This document shows positions 6,550 through 12,270 of a DNA stretch of 14,716 nucleotides, piece by piece; position 1 is the first letter of the stretch; every line of letters starts with the position of its first letter. Below the pieces are notes generated by a model, which made no database searches, was not told where the DNA came from, and worked only from the letters and a program-made list of their open reading frames with translations. Position numbers and translations under genes: made by a program. The DNA comes from Bacteroidota bacterium. Its GTDB lineage: Bacteria; Bacteroidota; Bacteroidia; Chitinophagales; Chitinophagaceae. Where the stretch lies: positions 1 to 14,716 of the forward strand of contig JAFAAT010000026.1 of the NCBI GenBank assembly GCA_023426425.1, given 5' to 3'.

Positions 6550-7301
6550 AGCCGGTTCATATTCTCCACATAATAGCCTTCCATAAGCCTGAACACTTTT
6601 TCCTTAAGTGCTGCGGTGTCGTTTAAAGTTAAGCCTTCTGTAGCTATGGGTTTGAGGAAATGTATATGAATTCTGCTTGGCCAGCCCCAGGTCTTTGTCT
6701 TTGCGGCGGGATATATTTTCCGGGTGTTGAAGATCAGCCCCGGGATAATTGGTTTTTGTGCTTTGATAGCGGCGATGAACGCACCATCATAAAAAGGCTG
6801 CAGCGGCTTGTCTGTTTTGTTGCGTGTGCCTTCAGGATAGAGACAAAGGTGGAGTCCCAGCTCCAGCATTTCATGCATGCGTGTGAAGCTTTCCCTGCGG
6901 CTGCCTTCTTTTTTTCGGTCGACAAGGATCGATCCGGATTTGTAGATGAGTCCAAATATGGGGATGCGTGCCATCTCGATCTTGGCTAGGGTTTTGTTGC
7001 CACCAGGGATCCAGGGGGAGGAAACCGGGATATCGGCAAGGGAGTTGTGGTTGAGTACTACCACATAGTTTTCGCCTTTCTTGAAATGAGATTTGCCTTT
7101 CCTGCTGACAGGGCAAAAGACCAGGGGAAGGTAAACTGACATCCAGATTTTGAAAACCTTGTGCAGGTAAATTGATCTTTGTGGTTCATGGAAAAGCGTG
7201 GTAATCCAGACGGGGATGACCACAATGAGCATGGTCGCCACAAAGAGAATCATGGCGTAGATGAAAAAAAGGTGTCCGGCTATTCGCTTGAGTGCATTCA
7301 T
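6546..7301 (-). CDS. plsC: 1-acyl-sn-glycerol-3-phosphate acyltransferase (PlsC family)
   Basis: Acyltransferase of the LPLAT/AGPAT family, expected to acylate lysophosphatidic acid (or a related lysolipid) at the membrane. The 251-aa protein has an N-terminal hydrophobic anchor (about 9-36), then the catalytic motif I NHNSLAD (84-90, His85 and Asp90 of Hx4D). Motif II is near GSILVDRK (123-130), motif III is YPEGTR (155-160) and motif IV is around PIIPGLI (184-190). Everything needed looks intact. Bacteroidota usually carry several paralogues, including ones acting on ornithine or glycine lipids, so the exact acceptor is not certain. Both ends overlap neighbours by 4 nt as ATGA (ung upstream, DUF2520 downstream), so it sits in the middle of a coupled trio. 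Confidence 0.9.
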   Translation of the reverse strand: MNALKRIAGHLFFIYAMILFVATMLIVVIPVWITTLFHEPQRSIYLHKVFKIWMSVYLPLVFCPVSRKGKSHFKKGENYVVVLNHNSLADIPVSSPWIPGGNKTLAKIEMARIPIFGLIYKSGSILVDRKKEGSRRESFTRMHEMLELGLHLCLYPEGTRNKTDKPLQPFYDGAFIAAIKAQKPIIPGLIFNTRKIYPAAKTKTWGWPSRIHIHFLKPIATEGLTLNDTAALKEKVFRLMEGYYVENMNRL

Positions 7302-7972
7302 GTCAATGACCAGTCAACTGGTATCAGTCCGCGCTCCGAAAGCCATTGGTTAGCCTTGCTAAAGTGGCGACAGCCAAAAAAGCCGTTATGGGCTGATAAG
7401 GGCGATGGATGCGCGGCGGTCAAAATTAGGTGTTTCGAGGGGTCTATCAGTTCCTGTTTGCTTTTTGCAAAGGCTCCCCAGAGCATGAAGACCACATGTT
7501 CCTTTCTGTCGGAGATGGTTTTGATCACGGCATTGGTAAACTGGTGCCAGCCGATCTTGCTGTGTGACATAGGGGAATTCATAACTACAGTGAGGGCAGC
7601 ATTGAGCAACAACACACCCTGTTTAGCCCAGTCCTCCAGATGACCATGGGCAGGCATCTTAATCCCGGTGTCTGCGCGAACCTCCTTGTAAATATTTACC
7701 AGAGAGGGTGGGGGAGGTACTCCGCGTTGTACAGAAAATGCCAGACCGTGGGCCTGTCCCGGATTATGATACGGGTCTTGTCCGAGGATGACCACTTTTA
7801 CACGATCGAAAGGAGTGACTTCGAAGGCGCGGAATATGTCTGCTCCGGCGGGGAAGACTGTTTTACCGGCAGCTTTTTCAGATTTAAGGTAGCTTACGAT
7901 TTCAGAAAAATACTGCTGACCAAATTCGTCTTTCAGTGCTTCTTTCCAGCTAGACTCGATTTTTACATCCAT
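7298..7972 (-). CDS. ung: Uracil-DNA glycosylase (family 1)
   Basis: Removes uracil from DNA, from dUTP incorporation or cytosine deamination, to start base excision repair. At 224 aa it is normal for bacterial Ung. The water-activating loop is GQDPYH (64-69, catalytic Asp66). The Pro-rich loop is PPPPS (86-90), the uracil-specificity Asn124 is in LLLNAALTV (121-129), and the DNA-intercalating loop is HPSPLSA (188-194, catalytic His188). All key residues are present. The gene begins 3 nt after the bestrophin stop, and its stop overlaps the plsC-like ATG, so it is transcribed inside the cluster. No functional link between uracil repair and the lipid or channel genes is evident. Confidence 0.97.
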   Translation of the reverse strand: MDVKIESSWKEALKDEFGQQYFSEIVSYLKSEKAAGKTVFPAGADIFRAFEVTPFDRVKVVILGQDPYHNPGQAHGLAFSVQRGVPPPPSLVNIYKEVRADTGIKMPAHGHLEDWAKQGVLLLNAALTVVMNSPMSHSKIGWHQFTNAVIKTISDRKEHVVFMLWGAFAKSKQELIDPSKHLILTAAHPSPLSAHNGFFGCRHFSKANQWLSERGLIPVDWSLT

Positions 7973-7975
7973 AAC

Positions 7976-8857
7976 TCAGAGGATTTCGGCAACGTGTTTA
8001 CGGATGTTCGCGGCCAGTTTTTCCATCGGAAGGTCGTTTGAATCTTTTCCAAAAGGATCTTCAATTTCTTCGGCGATCAGCTCCAGGCTGCCCAGTACAT
8101 AGAAAACTATGGCTACAACAGGCACAACCCAATAGCCCAATGTGAAAACATAGCCAAAAGGCAGGGTCATAATGTAGATAAAGAAAAACTTTTTGATAAA
8201 GGCTGAGTAGGAGTAGGGGATTGGTGTGTTCTTGATTCGCTCACATGCACCACAGATATCCGTAAAGCTGGTGAGCTCAGGATTGATCAGGAGCAGTTGC
8301 TCGCCGGAAATGACGCCTGTTTTGTATAACATCATGATGCGATCGCTTATTAGCCGCGCTACCTGATTAGGCGTATGCTTTGTATGATCGATCAATTTAA
8401 AGTCCGGGTGAGTCTCATCGTCTATAAGAGCAAGGCGAGTAGATTCTTGTTGAAGGTGTTCGCGCAGCACTTCTGCGTAGAGAGGGATTGTCTTTTTGAA
8501 AAAGTCGCGGTTGTAATCGTCTGTAGGAGCCAGAAACGCCTGAAGTTTTATGGCCAGGTTGCGGCTGTTGTTTACCAGTTGCCCCCATAGCTTTCGGCCT
8601 TCCCACCAGCGATCGTAGGCGGTGTTGGTGCGAAATACCAGCAGCAATGAAAGGGCGAAGCCTAATAGGTTGTGCAGGTAGTAAATGTTCTTCAGGTAGG
8701 GGTTGTTCGACAGCCCCAGCGTATAATTCTCCAGGTATACCACTCCTGCTGAATACACGGAGATGATGATGATCAGAGGAAAGAGACTGCGAAGGGTGTC
8801 TGATTTATGAAACTGAAACAGTATGGAAAACCAGTTGCGGGGATTGTATATGCGCAT
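7976..8857 (-). CDS. Bestrophin-family membrane channel protein
   Basis: Bacterial bestrophins (UPF0187) form pentameric ion channels; animal homologues conduct anions, and characterised bacterial ones have been reported as cation-permeable. The 293-aa protein carries the family signature LVFRTNTAYDRWWEGRKLWG (73-92) followed by NNSRNLA (96-102). It also has hydrophobic stretches near 23-42, 58-77, 228-246 and 249-268, and the conserved late segment GSLELIAEEIEDPFG (256-270), which is the acidic clasp region of the family. The soluble middle is helical. It begins 8 nt after the FAH-family stop. Ion selectivity cannot be judged from the sequence. Confidence 0.93.
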   Translation of the reverse strand: MRIYNPRNWFSILFQFHKSDTLRSLFPLIIIISVYSAGVVYLENYTLGLSNNPYLKNIYYLHNLLGFALSLLLVFRTNTAYDRWWEGRKLWGQLVNNSRNLAIKLQAFLAPTDDYNRDFFKKTIPLYAEVLREHLQQESTRLALIDDETHPDFKLIDHTKHTPNQVARLISDRIMMLYKTGVISGEQLLLINPELTSFTDICGACERIKNTPIPYSYSAFIKKFFFIYIMTLPFGYVFTLGYWVVPVVAIVFYVLGSLELIAEEIEDPFGKDSNDLPMEKLAANIRKHVAEIL

Positions 8858-8865
8858 CGGTAAGT

Positions 8866-9477
8866 TTATCTGATATTCACCTCTAGCAGCCTTTCGTTGT
8901 CGATATAGCCTTCCAGCTTATCGTAGACATTTACGGGGCCCACACCTGATGGTGTGCCTGTGAAGATCAGGTCGCCAATGTTGAGTGTAAAGTATTTAGA
9001 GGTGTATTCGATGATCTTGTTGATGTTGAAGATCATGTCTGCAGCCTTACCTTCCTGGACGATACCATCGTTAAGCTTGAGGTGGAACTGGAGGTCGCTG
9101 AATCTTTTATTCTCGTCCAGGGAAATGAACTTACCGACGGCGGCTGAGCCATCGAAGGCTTTTGCCAGTTCCCAGGGCAGGCCTTTTTCCTTCAGTCGTT
9201 GCTGCAGATCACGGGCTGTGAAGTCGAGCCCGACAGTTACCTCATTGTAATATTTGCGTGCAAACTTTTCCTGAATGTATTTTCCGTTTTTGTTGATCTT
9301 TACGACCAGTTCACACTCGTAGTGGAGGTCGTCGGTAAATTCCGGGTAATACAGTGGCTTTTCAGGAAGCAGCAGAGCAGATTTAGGTTTCAGAAAGATG
9401 ACGGGTTCTTTGGGCACATCGTTGTTCAATTCCCTGGCATGTGCTGCATAGTTTCTGCCGACGCAAATGATTTTCAT
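8866..9477 (-). CDS. Fumarylacetoacetate hydrolase (FAH) family protein
   Basis: A metal-dependent hydrolase/decarboxylase of the FAH superfamily, 203 aa, the short single-domain form seen in acylpyruvase/oxaloacetate decarboxylase FAHD1 and YcgM. The metal ligands are Glu54 and Glu56 (HYECELVV, 52-59) and Asp85 (GLDFTARD, 83-90). KICVGRNY-like MKIICVGRNYAAHA opens the protein, and the active-site loop FTGTPSGVG spans 172-180. The likely substrate is a small acylpyruvate or oxaloacetate, but no aromatic-degradation genes lie nearby, so the pathway is open. It is the first gene of the minus-strand cluster, divergent from the thioesterase with a 104-nt gap. I found no clean TAnnTTTG box for it. 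Confidence 0.9.
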   Translation of the reverse strand: MKIICVGRNYAAHARELNNDVPKEPVIFLKPKSALLLPEKPLYYPEFTDDLHYECELVVKINKNGKYIQEKFARKYYNEVTVGLDFTARDLQQRLKEKGLPWELAKAFDGSAAVGKFISLDENKRFSDLQFHLKLNDGIVQEGKAADMIFNINKIIEYTSKYFTLNIGDLIFTGTPSGVGPVNVYDKLEGYIDNERLLEVNIR

Positions 9478-9545
9478 GTTTGGCTAAATACGTTTTTTCG
9501 GGTTTTAAAATTGTTTATAGTTCCGGACAAAGCACCGCTTGCTGC

Positions 9546-9553
9546 TATATTTG
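9546..9553 (+). promoter_or_regulatory. -7 promoter box of the thioesterase gene (TATATTTG)
   Basis: TATATTTG fits TAnnTTTG exactly and ends 28 nt before the ATG at 9582, giving an inferred leader of about 22 nt. No good -33 TTG is seen at the usual spacing. Confidence 0.6.
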
Positions 9554-9581
9554 AGCTTCGGTTATAAACACAAAACGCTTC

Positions 9582-10025
9582 ATGGGTCGTGTAAAAATAA
9601 AATTTCCTGATGAAAAACCGCTGTTCACCGCAATCATCCCGGTGAGGATCAGTGACATCAACTATGGAAATCACCTCGGGAATGATGCCTTGTTGTCAAT
9701 CATACATGAAGCAAGAATGCAGTTGCTGGCGCAGTGGGGGTATACAGAGCTGCAGGCAGGCGGCAACAGTCTGATCATGCGGGATGTGATGATCGCATAC
9801 AGAGGAGAGGCCTTTTATGGAGAGGTGTTGGAGGTGAAGATATATGCTGAGGAGTTTACAGAGCGATCGGTCGACCTACTATATCATATCACTACAGCGA
9901 GGGAGGGGCAGGTGAAGGAGATTGCGCATGCGAAGACCGGGATGGTGTGTTTTGATTATGAAGTGAGGAAGACGATGGACATGGGAGAAGAATTAAAATC
10001 TAAGCTGATGGGCATGGAATTTTAA
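9582..10025 (+). CDS. Acyl-CoA thioesterase, hotdog fold (4HBT / FadM-YbgC type)
   Basis: A 147-aa single-domain hotdog thioesterase expected to hydrolyse acyl-CoA thioesters in the cytoplasm. The family pattern is visible: VRISDINYGNHLGNDALL (21-38), the counterpart of the R-x-x-D-x-D-x-x-GHVNN motif, with Asp25 and the NYGNHLGND segment. HEARMQLL (42-49) on the long helix follows, with Glu43. The usual Asp-x-Asp is replaced by Asp-Ile-Asn, so the catalytic base may be Glu43 or Asp25. MIAYRGEAFYGEVLEVKIY (70-88) covers the paired strands. The chain length of its substrate is not readable. It stands alone, with a tRNA gene downstream having its own promoter. Confidence 0.88.
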   Translation: MGRVKIKFPDEKPLFTAIIPVRISDINYGNHLGNDALLSIIHEARMQLLAQWGYTELQAGGNSLIMRDVMIAYRGEAFYGEVLEVKIYAEEFTERSVDLLYHITTAREGQVKEIAHAKTGMVCFDYEVRKTMDMGEELKSKLMGMEF

Positions 10026-10037
10026 AAAACTTTGCCT

Positions 10038-10045
10038 TACCTTTG
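10038..10045 (+). promoter_or_regulatory. -7 promoter box of the tRNA gene (TACCTTTG)
   Basis: TACCTTTG fits TAnnTTTG exactly and ends 34 nt before the mature tRNA 5' end. It lies just after the thioesterase stop, so the tRNA is probably transcribed separately with a short 5' leader of about 28 nt for RNase P to remove. Confidence 0.65.
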
Positions 10046-10079
10046 CGTTCCCTTTGAAGGACCTCCTTTCGAGGGAAAT

Positions 10080-10153
10080 GGCGAGGTAGCTCAGTTGGTG
10101 AGAGCGCAGGATTCATAACCCTGAGGTCTCGGGTTCAAATCCCGATCTCGCTA
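10080..10153 (+). tRNA. tRNA-Met (anticodon CAU), probably the elongator
   Basis: A full cloverleaf can be drawn. Acceptor GGCGAGG/TCTCGCT (10080-10086 with 10146-10152), D-stem GCTC/GAGC, anticodon stem CAGGA/CCCTG with loop TTCATAA (CAT at 10114-10116), variable loop AGGTC, T-arm TCGGG-TTCAAAT-CCCGA, discriminator A (10153). CCA is not encoded, as is common in this phylum. The D-stem has C11-G24, unlike initiator tRNA, and the anticodon stem lacks the three GC pairs of initiators, so it is elongator Met. A tRNA-Ile2 read after lysidine modification of CAU cannot be excluded. Two weak pairs stand out, G1-U72 and an A31-C39 mismatch. Confidence 0.93.
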
Positions 10154-10163
10154 CAGAAAAGTA

Positions 10164-10200
10164 GGACTTGTGACAGCAACGTTACAAGTCCTTTTCTTTT
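10164..10200 (+). terminator. Strong intrinsic terminator after the tRNA
   Basis: An 11-bp stem, GGACTTGTGAC (10164-10174) with GTTACAAGTCC (10181-10191) including one G-T pair, closes a 6-nt loop and runs into TTTTCTTTT. It begins 10 nt after the tRNA end, so the tRNA is a single-gene transcript. Confidence 0.9.
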
Positions 10201-10394
10201 GGCGCTGATAGCAGTGGTTGCCTGGCTGTTCCGATGAAAATCCACCCCAAATTACCCCCTCAACTGTTGGTGTTTGCCCGGGCTAAACCCCTGCAATTCA
10301 GTATATTCGCATTTCTTTTTTCACAGCACGGGTAGGTATTTAGATCCTGGTGCTGGAAACTCAAACAATTTAAGAACCAAATTAGACGGTACTC

Positions 10395-11573
10395 ATGAAG
10401 AAATTGCTGCTTGTCATTGCTGCCACATTACCATTAATGGTTCAGGCGCAGGATGATCTTGTAAAAAAGCTTGACGCCAACAAAAGCGACAGTGCGAAAA
10501 AGAAATTTGTATTCACTCCGGTTATCAATCTGGAAACTACCAGTGTAAAGAACCAGGGCAGCAGTGGCACCTGCTGGAGCTATTCCACTAACTCCTTCCT
10601 CGAAAGTGAGATGATCCGTATGGGAAAGAAGCCGGTAGACATTGCTGAGATATTTACTGCACGAAACGTATACATCGACAAGGCGGACAACTACATTCGT
10701 ATGCATGGAGCGGTAGCCTACGGCGATGGTGGTGCATGCCATGACGTGATCAACATGTATGCAAAGTATGGTGCGCTGCCACAGGAAGTCTATACCGGAC
10801 TCAACTACGGCTTTAACAAGAACAAGTTTGCCGAAATGCAGGCTGTGCTGAAGGGTATGCTCGATGCATTGGTAAAAAACCCCAATGGCAGACTTTCTCC
10901 TAACTGGAAGCAAGCTTTTACTGCGGTGCTGGATACATACCTTGGAGAAGTGCCTGAAGAATTTACCTATAACGGGAAGAAGTATACCCCTAAATCTTTT
11001 GCGGATAAAGTAATCGGAATCAACCCCAATGATTACGTTGAATTATCCTCGTTCATTGATAAGCCTTACTATGAGAAAACAATGCTCATGGTACCCGACA
11101 ACTGGAGCTTTGACCAGGTTTATAATGTGAAGATGAATGACATTACTCGCATCATTGACAATGCACTGGAGAAGGGCTATACCGTGACATGGGCGACCGA
11201 CGTGAGTGAGAAATACTTTAGCTGGAAGAATGGTGTAGCATTCGTACCTGAGAAGGACTGGGATGATATGTCAGAAGAAGAGCAGAAGGATCTGTTTAAC
11301 GGACCCAAGCCTGACAGGAAGATAACCTCTAAGGCACGCCAGGCTGCTTTCGACCTGTATGAGACTACCGACGACCATGGTATGCATATCGTAGGTCTCG
11401 CCAAAGACCAGACCGGCAAGGAATACTACATGGTGAAGAATAGCTGGGGTGAAAAGAACGACTACAAGGGCTATATCTACGTAAGCAAGCCTTATGTACT
11501 CTACAAAACCACGGCGTTCCTGCTGCATAAGAATGCCATTCCTTCTGAGCTTCGCGCTAAGATGAAGATCTAA
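10395..11573 (+). CDS. Exported C1-family cysteine peptidase (bleomycin hydrolase / PepC-like)
   Basis: A papain-fold peptidase, 392 aa. Residues 1-18 are a signal peptide with probable cleavage VQA|Q, so it should work outside the cytoplasm. The active site is complete: oxyanion Gln54 and catalytic Cys60 in NQGSSGTCWSYS (53-64), His331 in DDHGMHIVG (326-334), and Asn349 in VKNSWG (347-352). The large insert between Cys and His, the DDHGMHIVG block and the C-terminal Lys-Ile end resemble the aminopeptidase C/bleomycin hydrolase subfamily more than classic papain. There is no obvious propeptide between the signal and the catalytic domain (about residues 19-40 only). It has a strong terminator and no operon partner. 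The 194 nt upstream holds only a weak TATATTCG box at 10302-10309. Confidence 0.92.
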   Translation: MKKLLLVIAATLPLMVQAQDDLVKKLDANKSDSAKKKFVFTPVINLETTSVKNQGSSGTCWSYSTNSFLESEMIRMGKKPVDIAEIFTARNVYIDKADNYIRMHGAVAYGDGGACHDVINMYAKYGALPQEVYTGLNYGFNKNKFAEMQAVLKGMLDALVKNPNGRLSPNWKQAFTAVLDTYLGEVPEEFTYNGKKYTPKSFADKVIGINPNDYVELSSFIDKPYYEKTMLMVPDNWSFDQVYNVKMNDITRIIDNALEKGYTVTWATDVSEKYFSWKNGVAFVPEKDWDDMSEEEQKDLFNGPKPDRKITSKARQAAFDLYETTDDHGMHIVGLAKDQTGKEYYMVKNSWGEKNDYKGYIYVSKPYVLYKTTAFLLHKNAIPSELRAKMKI

Positions 11574-11596
11574 TAAGTACAGAAGCATTGAAATAG

Positions 11597-11636
11597 AACC
11601 AGGCTACCGTTCGATACGCGTAGCCTGGTTTTTTTA
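11597..11636 (+). terminator. Strong intrinsic terminator after the C1 peptidase
   Basis: A perfect 11-bp stem, AACCAGGCTAC (11597-11607) with GTAGCCTGGTT (11620-11630), has a 12-nt loop and is followed by TTTTT (11631-11635) for a seven-T run with the stem end. The minus strand after the stem reads CTATTTC, so it may also slow transcripts from the convergent LytTR gene, less efficiently. Confidence 0.9.
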
Positions 11637-11704
11637 CACGAGTATGATATTCCGGATTGGTCCTGTCATTTATCAACACCGAGGTAGGTTGGGGGTGAGT
11701 ATTT

Positions 11705-12127
11705 CTATAAGCTGATGCCACGAGTCACTTCTTCCACCATTCTTAAAAAGTCTGCGGTTCTATTTCGTGACAGGTATAGCCGAATTCCATTCGTCAACAC
11801 TGCTACTTCACCATCTTTAGTTTCATACTCTCTCAAATGGCGCAAATTGATCATGTACGTTTTATGGATTCTGTAAAATCCAAGAGAATGAAGCTTTTCT
11901 TCAAACCTGCATAATGGCTTCGAAACCACCATTCGTCCTCCCACAGTCAGGATCAACTCAGTGTAAGACCCTTTGGCTTGCAGGTAGATAATCTGATCCA
12001 GTGGCAATATTTTCACCCCTCCATGCTGACTGATAAGCAGTGTCTCTATCTTTTTGGACCTGGTATTTCGATCCTCTGCTATGGGAGCAGGGAAGGGAAT
12101 TAGCGTAACATTCTTTAGGCTCGTCAT
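11705..12127 (-). CDS. Stand-alone LytTR-family DNA-binding transcriptional regulator
   Basis: A 140-aa protein whose C-terminal two thirds (about 30-137) is a LytTR DNA-binding domain. Visible blocks are LPLDQIIYLQAKGSYTEL (41-58), VSKPLCRFEEKL (68-79), GFYRIHKTYMINL (83-95) and GIRLYLSRNRTADFL (114-128). These match the beta-strand and helix elements of AgrA/LytR-type domains, including the FxRIHKSYxIN-like motif. There is no receiver domain; residues 1-29 are a short polar N-terminus. It is therefore not a classical response regulator and must be controlled by its own level, a partner, or something unknown. It is divergent from the TPR kinase gene with 143 nt between start codons, and it has a good promoter box in that gap. 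Confidence 0.93.
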   Translation of the reverse strand: MTSLKNVTLIPFPAPIAEDRNTRSKKIETLLISQHGGVKILPLDQIIYLQAKGSYTELILTVGGRMVVSKPLCRFEEKLHSLGFYRIHKTYMINLRHLREYETKDGEVAVLTNGIRLYLSRNRTADFLRMVEEVTRGISL

Positions 12128-12149
12128 GATTGGTTTGATATCTGCTACA

Positions 12150-12157
12150 CAAAGCTA
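12150..12157 (-). promoter_or_regulatory. -7 promoter box of the LytTR gene (TAGCTTTG)
   Basis: On the minus strand TAGCTTTG fits TAnnTTTG exactly and ends 22 nt before the LytTR ATG, giving an inferred leader of about 16 nt. An inverted repeat, CTGAG-N6-CTCAG (12158-12173), touches its upstream edge. Confidence 0.6.
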
Positions 12158-12173
12158 CTGAGTCATACCTCAG
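12158..12173. repeat. Inverted repeat CTGAG-N6-CTCAG, possible operator
   Basis: A 5-bp inverted repeat (12158-12162 and 12169-12173) with a 6-nt spacer lies between the -7 and -33 regions of the LytTR promoter. A second small one, GGTA-N4-TACC, is at 12182-12193. Their size and position suit a regulator site, but 5-bp repeats also arise by chance. Confidence 0.35.
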
Positions 12174-12217
12174 ACATTACTGGTACTACTACCAAATCTT
12201 TAATAGTAGAAATACTG

Positions 12218-12225
12218 AATTTTTG
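12218..12225 (+). promoter_or_regulatory. Possible -7 promoter box of the sensor kinase gene (AATTTTTG)
   Basis: AATTTTTG matches TAnnTTTG at all fixed positions except the first. It ends 45 nt before ATG 12271. The in-frame TTG at 12223 overlaps the box, which argues for the later ATG start. No clear -33 element. Confidence 0.4.
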
Positions 12226-12270
12226 CTGCCGTATACAAGAAATCTCCGGCTACATCTTATTTTTAGATGT

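Noticed and set aside
10302..10309. TATATTCG as a promoter box for the C1 peptidase
   Set aside because: One mismatch in the TTTG core and no -33 element at normal spacing; mentioned only under the gene.
10434..10913. A 159-codon minus-strand frame inside the C1 peptidase gene
   Set aside because: It is antisense to the catalytic domain of an intact peptidase; no family signature.
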